Shown piece by piece: positions 55,454-64,000 of a stretch of 64,000 nt of DNA. Both the position numbers and the translations under genes were made by a program. Source of the DNA: Physella acuta (Eukaryota > Mollusca > Gastropoda > Physidae); NCBI RefSeq assembly GCF_028476545.1, contig NW_026731652.1:744001-808000 (forward strand). The letters run 5' to 3'. The notes under the pieces are model-generated. The model ran no database searches. It was not told the DNA's origin and was given only the letters and a program-made list of their open reading frames with translations. The stretch's first letter is position 1. Each line of letters opens with the position of its first letter.

Positions 55454-55670
55454 CAGGGGTCTCCAAACTACGGCCCGCGGGCCGGATGCGGCCCGCGAGG
55501 TCCTCTCATCCGGCCCGCGGAGATCTTTTTGTCCACGGAAAAAACGTTGATAGGTGATGGCTGAGGAACTTTGCCCAGAAAAATCAAAGACATGCCAGGA
55601 AGAAACTGGCCCCCGAACTGAAATTTGATAGTCAATGCGGCCCTCGGACTAAAAAGTTTGGAGACCCCTG
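55454..55670. mobile_element. hAT-like MITE with CAGGGGTCTCCAAACT termini
   Basis: It has 15-16-bp inverted ends (CAGGGGTCTCCAAACT ... AGTTTGGAGACCCCTG counting inward) and a perfect 8-bp duplication CCCTTGAG (55446-55453 and 55671-55678). The interior carries GCGGCCCGCG blocks typical of this widespread animal MITE type. Confidence 0.92.
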
Positions 55671-56028
55671 CCCTTGAGCATCATTACATCTGCTGCTTAT
55701 GTCAACAACAGAGATTCAAAAGGTTAACTTTCTTCGGGTGTAAGTCACAAGTTTGCCTTTCGTCTTTTAAATGGAGGTTTATCTTCTACTATTTTTGGAT
55801 TTCAAGATCTCGATTGACATCGACTAACCAACCCACAGAACCCCGTGATGTGTTCTAACTAGCTGGAAGTGAACATGCCACTAGCAGGTCATCTTCTACA
55901 GATAAGCTGTCAATTTTAAGTGGACTGTTTTGGGAACTGTATCCAATCCTGAGATTTACTAATGGTCTCTATAGTGACCAGGACCTAGTGTGACTCCAGG
56001 CCTCCGTGTGGCACCTGGTTCACTCTAC

Positions 56029-56157
56029 CTACTCCTGTCCTGTCATCTGCGGGTTCGAATCCACGAACTGTCTGACCTCCGCTCTACGACACGCCCACCA
56101 CTGGTACAGGGGATGAACTAATGTGACACACGCCAACACCAACAGAAAGATGTTCAC
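56029..56157 (-). CDS. SLC43-like terminal exon
   Basis: It encodes VNIFLLVLACVTLVHPLYQW, WACRRAEVRQFVDSNPQMTGQE and the stop. The V-N-x-x-L helix followed by a Cys/Arg-rich start of the tail is as in LAT3/LAT4, but the tail is shorter. A near-identical exon is at 46100-46276. Confidence 0.88.
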   Translation of the reverse strand: MNIFLLVLACVTLVHPLYQWWACRRAEVRQFVDSNPQMTGQE

Positions 56158-56662
56158 CTGCAACATAATGTGGCTGGTTAATGTGTCGGTATAATATCAA
56201 ATGTCAAGAATGGTCAGTTTAGTTTGATCTCATTAATTGTCTTTTTTATAGTTAGAGAAATAAATAAGCTCTACTTCACATTCACATAGACCATCTGGTT
56301 TGAAAGTGAACTTTGGTGGTAACAATTGAAAACCATTAAACACGCAATTATATTATTATTTTTTCTGATTATTGCATCTTGCAACTACATAATATGATGA
56401 ACTCAGTAGAAATGTGTGTTGAGACCAAAAAATATAACCAGTCTAGTACTAACACATTATTATAGGGCTATTACGTTAAATGTAGCTATTATAATATGTT
56501 ATATTATGTTATACGTTTTGTTGAAACGATTGTCTGATAATAAAAATACATATTCAGTTAAAATAATAAAATAATTAAATTAAAACAACAAAATGTTGTT
56601 TTTGATTCCCTCGAAATAAATTTTCTGTAAAATTCTATTTTTTTTATATTTATCATATTTGC

Positions 56663-56729
<67 letters not shown>

Positions 56730-59700
56730 CATAGCTGCGCACATGTTTTCTAAACGATGCATCAGTCCTAACCCTAATTGCAGACCATGTTATTTTAAAC
56801 TATTTTTATCTACCCGCCCCATAAGCACGATATCTCACTTCAAATAACAATGGAGGGCTTAATATGTTATATTAATACGTTCCTAATGGAGATGTTTATT
56901 GTAAGTGAATTTAGAATTATTATAATTAAGATGAACTCTACTGTACCTGTAAAAGTCCGCCAGTCTCCAGCCAAGCGAAGAGGGCGTACTGGAAGAATGA
57001 GATGACCCCAGCGGTGAAGATGGCGATCCCAAGCAGACTGCCCAGGTAACAGCTAGGGAAGCTGGTGACACAATGGTAGATGATGGACTACATTGCTGGA
57101 CTACATTGTTGGATGATGGACAACATTGTTGGACAACATTGATGGACAACATTGATGGATGATGGACTACATTGTTGGGTGATGGACAACATTGGTGGAT
57201 GGTGGACAACATTGTTGGGTGATGGACAACATTGAGGGATGATGGACTACATTGTTGGGTGATGGACAACATTGGTAAATGATGGACAACATTGATGGAT
57301 GATGGACAACATTGAAAGATGATGGCAGATAGATAATGGACAACATTGATGGATGATGGACAACATCGATAGATGATGGACAACATTACTGTATGATTTA
57401 CATATCGGCAATGGCCGTGGACTGGCTTGTTTGAAAAAGTTCCCAACTTACATGGCAGCGATGTAAGCAGCGAACATGGTGAATAGAAATGACCGCTGTA
57501 GCACCAGGAAGACGAAGAAGGCGTACAAGACCCGGGGGTCATTGACCAGCAGGAGACTGGACATGATGACGCTGAACACGGTGGTCGCCGCTAGGGGGAG
57601 CACTGACGGCATCACCTGGCGTCGTACGCTGGACACGCTGTCTGGGGGTGCAGGGGTTGGTTTATGCCACGTTACAACTGTCATTTATGTCTGCATGTCT
57701 GTCGTTTGTGTCACGTCTTATTACGAGTATCAAGTATGGTACACAATGAATCAGCTAAGTTTTTATCAAAAGTTTGGGCAAAAACATTTAACTAGTTATT
57801 TAAATAAAACCAAAACACGAAGACTATTTTAAATTCGTTTTGATAATTTTAAACTGGTTATACTGCACAATTGTAAACGGGTCCAAAACGTAATAAGTCT
57901 TACGTGGGCCAACACAAAAAAACTTACTGGCAAAGATTTTGGTCTGCCAGGAGTAGAAGAATCCAGCGACGGGGGAGACGAAGATGCCGGTCATCATTGT
58001 GTACAACATCACGTTGGTGTAGTGGCTGACTGGGGAGGGAGATGGCACCTTCAGACTGTGTACTGACCATCTTCTGTAGACTGGTGTTGACCACTCACCT
58101 TCAGACTGTGTACTGACCATCTTCTGTAGACTGGTGTTGACCACTCACCTTTAGACTGTGTAGTGACCATATTCTGTAGACTGGTGTTGACCACTCACCT
58201 TCTGTAGACTGGTGTTGACCACTCACCTTCTGTAGACTGGTGTTGACCACTCACCTTCTGTAGACTGGTGTTGACCACTCACCTTCTGTAGACTGGTGTT
58301 GACCACTCACCTTCTGTAGACTGGTGTTGACCACTCACCTTCTGTAGACTGGTGTTGACCACTCACCTTTAGACTGTGAACTGACCATCTTCTGTAGACT
58401 GGTGTTGACCACTCACCTTCTGTAGACTGGTGTTGACCACTCACCTTCTGTAGACTGGTGTTGACCACTCACCTTCAGCCTGTGAACTGACCATCTTCTG
58501 TAGACTGGTGTTGACCACTCACCTTCTGTAGACTGGTGTTGACCACTCACCTTCAGCCTGTGAACTGACCATCTTCTGTAGACTGGTGTTGACCACTCAC
58601 CTTCTGTAGACTGGTGTTGACCACTCACCTTCTGTAGACTGGTGTTGACCACTTACCTTCAGCCTGTGAACTGACCATCTTCTGTAGACTGGTGTTGACC
58701 ACTCACCTTCTGTAGACTGGTGTTGACCACTCACCTTCTGTAGACTGGTGTTGACCACTCACCTTCAGCCTGTGAACTGACCATCTTCTGTAGACTGGTG
58801 TTGACCACTCACCTTCTGTAGACTGGTGTTGACCACTTACCTTCAGCCTGTGAACTGACCATCTTCTGTAAACTGGTGTTGATTGACCCCAGCACGAAGA
58901 AAAATCGGAGCTGAAGACAAGACACCCACATCACGTGCAGTATAAAGGTCAAGGACACCACGTGTCTCAGTAGGCCACGAAATGTTCCAGAACCTTCATG
59001 TTCTTTGAGTTCTCTGTCTGTGTTTGTGTCTTTTCCAGTTTGTCGCTCCATGTTCTTATCTGTTTCCGTCTGTTGCACTTTGCCTGTCTCTGATTCTGTA
59101 TTGTCTTGTTTGACCTCTGATGCTATAATAGGTATACTGACACTAACCTTGCGAACTTACAGTGGTCGAATGATAGACCGTGTGAATACTAACAGGGAAG
59201 CCATTTCTAAGTATTACCCTTAATTTGGAGACATTTATTAAAGTTATTTTTTTACTTTCTCGTATATACGAAGTATAGAGAAAGTATTGTAATCAGTGGT
59301 GTAGGCAGGGGGGGGGGGGGGGGGTTAGGGGGGTCATAACCCCCCATAGACCCCTCGGTATATATATATAAAAAGTATGAGGGGGTTTGCAAATCGAAAG
59401 TTTGAGGGGGGGTGCAAATCGAAAGTTTGAGGGGTGGGGGTGCAAATCGAAAGTTTGAGGGGGGGTGCAAATCGAAAGATTGAGGGGGGGGTGCAAATCG
59501 AAAGTTTGAGGGGGGGTGCAAATCGAAAGTTTGAGGGGGGGAAGGTGCAAATCGAAAGTTTGTCCCCGGGCAAAAATTGGAAACCCCCCCCCCCTTGAGA
59601 CGATCCTGGCTACGCCACTGATTGTAATCGTGCAAAAAAAATCGAGATTTTTACAAATCTCGACGTTTTACACCTCACTGATACGGAAAATTTTGCAATC

Positions 59701-60185
59701 TTGTCCGTATGTCTGTATTTCTGTGTGTGTGTGTGTGTCTGTGTGTAAACACGATTACTTGAGTACCGTTACAGCTGGGTTGATGAAATTTCATATATAA
59801 GTATTTTATCAAAATCGTAGATCCATATTAACTTTTGAGTGATTTCCGATAACCGGAAGTGGTCCTTTTTCTACTTTAAATTTTTCAAAAGCTTATAACT
59901 TGAGTACTATTTCAGATAGATACATGAAATTTCACATGTAAGTAAAAGATCTAATTCTCTACCTTCTGTCAAATTTTGAGTAATTTCCGTTTGACCGGAA
60001 GTACTTATTTACGCTATTTCCGATTTCTCAAAAAACGCAAGTAAATTTATAAAGTACTAATAATATCCCGCACTATTGTGCACATTTTATTAGGCGTTCA
60101 CTTAGTGAGCAATTCTCTTTTTTTACGAGATTCCATCCTAATATATAAAAGACCATGTGCGCACTTCTCTCTCTATCTCTCTCTC

Positions 60186-60238
<53 letters not shown>

Positions 60239-63200
60239 GTCTGTCCGCAAAATATTTTCGCTGGATATCACGTCAGAATCTTCAGCGATATATGGAGAAC
60301 TTGCTACGGACTTTTGTTGAAAATAATATGGTAGATGTTTTAAATGTATAACCACAATTTTATTTAAAGAAGAAAAATAAAAAATAAAGGCGTATTCGAA
60401 TGTCGAAAAACAGTTTTAATTATGCAACAGGAAAAGCGTTTATAGTTGTGAAAAAGAATGCATAAGTTAGTGACGTCACTAATGTTTATACATTAACTAA
60501 TGACGTCGTCTGTCGTGTTTAGAATAAAAAGAAATGAACTATTTCATTCAAATATTATTTAGATCTAGATCTACGTACGCTATAAAATTTATACAATACA
60601 ATTTTGCTCGGTCTAAACTTTAAAAAAAATTCTATTAGGATTCTAGATCCAATCTAGATCTAGATATTCTAGATCATCTAGATCTAGATATTCTAGATCT
60701 AGATGATCTAGATCTACGGAAAAACTAGACTTACACAGGTGTAGACCCTACCTAGATCTAGAATCTATTCAAATAATACATTTCTATACTAAAGTATTTC
60801 AGGCCTTAATTACTTTATTGAAATCTTTGTTTATCTATGCAATTTGCTGATAGGTCACTTCCCGGCGCCGCAGGCGCTTTAAATTTGGCAGGATCTTGCC
60901 TTGGGGCGACAGAACACGGGGGCCGGTTGGCCGAAAAGTCTACGATGAGGGGGTCAAAACTGACCTCGACTGACCGGGGCCTTATATGAGCTATAAATCG
61001 AAAAAAAAATGTCCACGTAGGAACCTCTTCATAACTCGTGAGGTCGAAGACCGACCCTCGGGCAAATTAATGAAGCATTCAAATTCTCAATGTTTTCAAA
61101 AGCATAAGCGGAGCTGGGCAGCATGCCTAGTTCTATTATAAAAAGTTTAAGTAATTAAAAATGGATTACAAATATTGTCTATGTCCTGAGTTGCCATCCC
61201 TCGTAGTTTTATATTAGAATATCCGAGAAAGTTTAGGGGAGATCACTCCCGGTTAATTTTTACTGAACGAGTGTAATTTTTTTTTACTTCAGCACAAAGT
61301 TATGCTATCAGTTCAAAGGAAAACACGGGCATACAAGGAGCGTAATTTTAGTCGTCAGATATTTTCAGAGATAAGTAACGTCCACAATAGACTTTTACTC
61401 AGGAATTTAACATACACAAGACATAACAGACACGTCACACATATAACAAACCTTGCTACTGATTATAAAAGTTATCCTTATACAACTAGTCCCTAGTAGT
61501 ATAAAGATCACTCACCAATCACGGGGTCCTGGGTATTTTTGCGGATAAAATCCTTCGGATAAAAGAACAAACTGGAGATGAGTGTGAACACCTGACAGCA
61601 GGCGATGATGACGTAAGACGTCCGCCTGCTGATTCCATTCTCGTATCCAAACTATGAAAGTAAAAAATAACAGATAACAGCCTGACTTTAAATAAACTTG
61701 TGAAAACTTTCAAAACAAATGTTATAATCAGATTTTATCATCTCAAAGAAATCTATCAGAAACGTAAATGTATTATTTAACTTTATTTTTATGAGATTTT
61801 ATTTAGTTCACAAAGTCTCTTTGTTTGTTTGTGAGTAGGTTTGATTGATTTTTGTGGGTTTGTGGTAAATTTTGTAGCTGAATTGTGACAAGCTTCTAAT
61901 ACACTGATTTCGGTCAAACTATCCAGATACAAATACAAAGCAAATTGGTCAGATGCTGATTAGAATACTTGTTGGTGCCGCAGGCGCTTCAAATTTGGTA
62001 TGAACTCACCTGAGGCAAATAGCATACGGAGACAAATGCCGATGGCTACAAATTTCACGACGAGTGGGTTAAAACTAGCCGCGACTGACGTGCGCCTTAT
62101 GAGCTATCTATCGAAAACATTCCCCACGTCAAAAAACCCTGAAAATTCCAGAGGTTGTAGATCGACCGCAGGCGGTAACAAAAAAAACATCGGTGTTCCA
62201 ATCGGGAAAACTCCGGAAGGCCGCTAGAATGAGAAGTCCGTATTCCTTATAAAAACGTAATTTTTATGAAAAACAAATTTTCAAAACGATTTTAAGGGTG
62301 CTTAGTACATCTGGCTAAATTTTTGCAAGGCCCTATGTAATTTATTTGGCATTACGGGAAAACTATCGGTCAGTCTCTACCCACTCGCCTAGAGCTAAAC
62401 AATGACTACAAGTGAAACTGTCCTTATATTAGAAATATATCGAAAATAGTAAATTAAATAATGTAGATATGCGAATACTGACGTTTTAGTAATTATATAT
62501 AAAACCCTAAACATAAACATAAACAAACATAACAAACATAAACAAACATAAACATTTCGGGCTTTGACTGTAACATATGTATATATGTTTGGAAATAACA
62601 ACCTTCCGCGATTTTCTTGAAGGTAACAATGGTTGTTTGGTGTTGTTGTTGTTTTGTTACAGCCGAGCGTCATTCTACGACCTTCATAAATTATCAGCGG
62701 GTCTTGAATTGGGGAATTTTTTTTTATATATTGCTATAAGTTCATGCTAAAAATTAGCCATATATGCAGAGTTTAATTTTCTTAAACATTTTTAAAATTC
62801 CATTAATTTTTACATGAATGTACAACGATTATATTTGAAGGTACTCCCAGGTCAGCTTTCACCCCTTTAACAAATTTCCCCAGAGGCGACTCGTTTGTTT
62901 TTTTGTTTGTTTGCGGAACCTGAGCATTGGTCTACGAGCCCTCACAAAATATCTGTGGGTGTTGACGATAATTTTTTTGTTCAATATATAGGTAGGCTTT
63001 TATAAGGAGACGGTCGCTCGAGGTGACTCGGCGAGGGCGTAGAGTCTGACCGACAATTTTACCTTAAAATGCTTATAATTAGAATGGTTTTTTTATATTT
63101 GTTTTTTTTTTAAGATTATATTTTCTTTGGAAATCTACGGACTTTAATACATTTTGAATGTTTGTTTAAAACAACTTTTCAATTCCGCAGTGGTAAAATG

Positions 63201-64000
63201 TAGGTGTTATAAATAGTTAACTTTACATTCTAACCTGGAACCCACATTCACCTTTCAGATCTAAAGTCCACATTCAGCAATTAGATCAACAAACCCTGCT
63301 CCGTTACCCTGGCCTAGAACCCACCTTGACCATCAGCTGAACGCCTGACGACGTGTCAAATCCTCCATTGAGAAAGCCAATGACCACAGATCCTCCCAGC
63401 GGGAACAGGTTGGCCACTTGCATGCAGGTGATGATCATGGTTACACCACCAAAGCCGATCAACATCAGCCCAGGGTATGCTAACCAAGGTAACTCTTTGA
63501 AAGGGGGTCGGAGAAATTTTTAAAATGTTCAACTGTCACAATATTTTCCTTAACTATTTAATCTTTCGTTGCCGATCTAACAATAAAGGTTAGCTTTATT
63601 TTAACCAAATAATGGACATAAAATAACGTAGTATTTTACGATAAATAGAGCTGTTAAAGTAGAACTAATATGTGTTCTTGGTCCTTGTTACGAGTAATGA
63701 AACTCCCAGCCGCCAGTGTTTTCCCTTACTATAGTAAAGTGCACACTGGTATGGGTTGCCTTAGTGGCTCCTTATACGTCTTATACACACTAAAAATGTG
63801 TGAGCAAGATTGCCAGGCTACACCAACCTACAGTCTAAGTGTGCCAAAACTACCAGCAACTTAAATAATATATTATTTAAGTTTTCGCCTTACACAACAA
63901 ATTTGAAACGAACCTTTGGTCGTGAATGCCAACATTAGCGCCCCACAAACATAAAATGATCTGAAAATAAATAATTTATCTCTTGAGGGTTAAAATACTC
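56029..64000 (-). CDS. SLC43-type (LAT3/LAT4-like) amino-acid transporter, last eight exons
   Basis: Eight exons join in phase and give about 382 residues, roughly the last two thirds of a protein that in humans is about 560-570 aa; the 5' part lies past the window end. SLC43 proteins are 12-helix major-facilitator transporters of large neutral amino acids in the plasma membrane. Diagnostic stretches: LAYPGLMLIGFGG-like helix, FDTSSGVQLMVKFGYENG, the hydrophilic loop between helices 6 and 7, LHVMWVSCLQLRFF, VSHYTNV, ending with VNIFLLVLACVTLVHPLYQW. Introns hold a donor-junction minisatellite (58044-58840), a second array (57064-57395), nested repeats (59254-61260) and a (TA)n tract. The stop is TAG at 56029-56031. 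No break is seen in the exons. Confidence 0.9.
56266..56330 (+). mobile_element. SINE tail fragment upstream of the terminal exon
   Basis: CTCTACTTCACATTCACATAG and GACCATCTGGTTTGAAAGTG match the tail of the SINE at 17877/47235. A more diverged version lies at 46370-46420, so it was present before the terminal exon was duplicated. Confidence 0.6.
56669..56728. repeat. TA microsatellite
   Basis: A pure (TA)n run in the last SLC43 intron. Confidence 0.95.
56947..57052 (-). CDS. SLC43-like exon: helix 11-12 region
   Basis: It encodes CYLGSLLGIAIFTAGVISFF and QYALFAWLETGGLLQ. G-x-L-x-G and F-Q-Y-x-LFA are shared with LAT3/LAT4. The donor is ACAG|GTACAG in phase 0. Confidence 0.9.
57064..57395. 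repeat. GATGGACAACATTG array next to an acceptor
   Basis: About 17 units with GATGATGGACAACATTGTTG and TACATTGTTGGGT variants. It starts about 12 bases upstream (in transcript terms) of the acceptor at 57053. It carries no donor motif. Confidence 0.9.
57452..57641 (-). CDS. SLC43-like exon: helices 9-11
   Basis: It encodes SVSSVRRQVMPSVLPLAATT, VFSVIMSSLLLVND, PRVLYAFFVFLVLQRSFLFT, MFAAYIAA. The R-S-x-x-x-x-x-x-AA-(Y/F) segment matches SLC43. The donor is CCAT|GTAAGT. Confidence 0.9.
57928..58029 (-). CDS. SLC43-like exon: helix 8
   Basis: It encodes VSHYTNVMLYTMMTGIFVSP and VAGFFYSWQTKIFA, matching the Y-T-N-x-F helix of SLC43. The acceptor CCTCCCCAG is only about 15 bases from the end of the array filling the intron. 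Confidence 0.9.
58044..58870 (-). repeat. array of 28/50-bp units made from the SLC43 exon end and donor
   Basis: About 22 units. On the sense strand the long unit is AACACCAGTCTACAGAAG, ATGGTCAGTTCACAGGCTGAAG and GTGAGTGGTC: the last 40 bases of the exon plus the donor. The short unit lacks the middle 22 bases, as expected from deletion between two GAAG strings, and still has AGAAG|GTGAGT. The array occupies all but about 15 bases of the 811-bp intron. Confidence 0.95.
58841..59122 (-). CDS. SLC43-like exon: central loop and helix 7
   Basis: A polar, Lys/Glu/Thr-rich loop is followed by FRGLLRHVVSLTFILHVMWV, SCLQLRFFFVLGSINTSLQK, MVSSQAE. The acceptor (TATTATAG) has a poor pyrimidine tract; a second AG five bases on (CATCAG) also keeps phase, so the 5' edge may be off by a few bases. 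The donor is GAAG|GTAAGT, and copies of this junction fill the next intron. Confidence 0.88.
59294..59620. mobile_element. hAT-like MITE nested in repeat B
   Basis: The ends CAGTGGTGTAGGCAGGG and CTGGCTACGCCACTG have a perfect 8-bp duplication ATTGTAAT (59286-59293 and 59621-59628). It contains about seven copies of GGTGCAAATCGAAAGTTTGA (the inverse of the motif in the 29003 copy), an expanded internal repeat. Confidence 0.92.
60139..61130. mobile_element. possible Helitron-like insertion
   Basis: It interrupts repeat B without a target duplication. It starts near TCCTAATATATAAAAG and ends GGAGCTGGGCAGCATGCCTAGT: a CTAGT (CTRRT-type) end after a small hairpin, between A and T. These are Helitron features. 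Inside are a (CT)n tract, a CTAGATCTAG palindromic tract (60650-60720) and a block shared with 61975-62225. No Rep/helicase is present. Confidence 0.45.
61516..61651 (-). CDS. SLC43-like exon with YENG motif
   Basis: It encodes FGYENGISRRTSYVIIACCQ, then a helix (VFTLISSLFFYP) and the start of the central loop. The acceptor is TTTCATAG and the donor ATTG|GTGAGT. Confidence 0.9.
61975..62225. repeat. diverged partner of the Helitron-like interior
   Basis: It shares GCCGCAGGCGCTT, AAATTTGG, GGGTTAAAACT and CCGCGACTG-like blocks in the same order as 60865-61075. It lies in an SLC43 intron. Confidence 0.6.
62230..63324. other. SLC43 intron sequence
   Basis: AT-rich intron with a small AACATAAACAAAC repeat at about 62508-62552. 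No exon is seen. Confidence 0.45.
63325..63479 (-). CDS. SLC43-like exon with FDTSSGVQL motif
   Basis: It encodes YPGLMLIGFGGVTMIITCMQ, VANLFPLGGS, VVIGFLNGGFDTSSGVQLMVK. The N-G-x-FD-SS segment is characteristic of SLC43 helices 4-5. The donor is AAG|GTGGGT. Confidence 0.9.
63914..63960 (-). CDS. SLC43-like exon (first in window)
   Basis: A 47-bp exon encoding SFYVCGALMLAFTTK. The acceptor is ATTTTCAG and the donor AAAG|GTTCGT. Its phase fits the next exon to read TTKAYPGLML. The short size makes it less certain on its own. Confidence 0.75.

Larger units (their letters stand above)
59254..61270. repeat. dispersed repeat family B, copy 2, carrying two insertions
   Basis: It matches 50707-51330 in order, from TTTCTCGTATATAC to GGGAGATCACTCCCG, but is split by a MITE at 59294-59620 and by about 990 bp of unrelated sequence at about 60139-61130. 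Removing both on paper restores colinearity, showing the order of insertion. The exon at 58841-59122 lies just outside. Confidence 0.75.

Overview
This window is eukaryotic, intron-rich, AT-rich animal DNA, most likely from a mollusc or other lophotrochozoan; a gastropod is my best guess. That guess rests on gene content, TTAGGG-type telomere-like repeats, a LINE, many small hAT-type elements and very abundant minisatellites. The species cannot be named from the sequence.

Four host genes can be read, three by joining exons whose reading phases agree at every junction. (1) On the + strand, about 2.08-7.58 kb, a four-exon gene encodes an unrecognised 176-residue single-pass membrane protein. 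(2) On the - strand, 16.80-9.10 kb, nine exons encode a complete 540-residue Delta/Serrate/LAG-2 (DSL) Notch ligand: signal peptide, MNNL domain, DSL domain, only one EGF repeat, a Ser/Thr-rich stalk, one membrane helix and a tail ending in a PDZ-type motif. Genes 1 and 2 converge tail to tail. (3) On the + strand, 33.6-35.4 kb, an atonal-family bHLH gene has a TATA box, a non-coding first exon and a single coding exon. (4) On the - strand, 64.0-56.0 kb, the last eight exons of an SLC43-type (LAT3/LAT4-like) amino-acid transporter are present; its 5' end lies beyond the window. A second copy of its last exon lies 10 kb further downstream at 46.1-46.3 kb.

The rest is mobile and repeated DNA: a decayed hAT transposon (48.4-50.2 kb), several short hAT-like MITEs with 8-bp target duplications, a LINE remnant (54.0-55.2 kb), a tRNA-type SINE family, a foldback element, a dispersed repeat carrying nested insertions (59.3-61.3 kb), and more than twenty tandem arrays.

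The most unusual signal is where the tandem arrays sit. Five large minisatellites in three unrelated genes start exactly at a 5' splice site, and each unit carries a copy of the donor (CAG|GTAAGT type). In the DSL and SLC43 genes the unit also contains the last 28-40 bases of the upstream exon, so the exon-intron junction itself was amplified to about 67 and 22 copies. In both of these arrays a short unit variant looks like a deletion between tiny direct repeats. A sixth array (43.3-46.1 kb, 2.8 kb) grew from the 3' flank of the duplicated SLC43 terminal exon.
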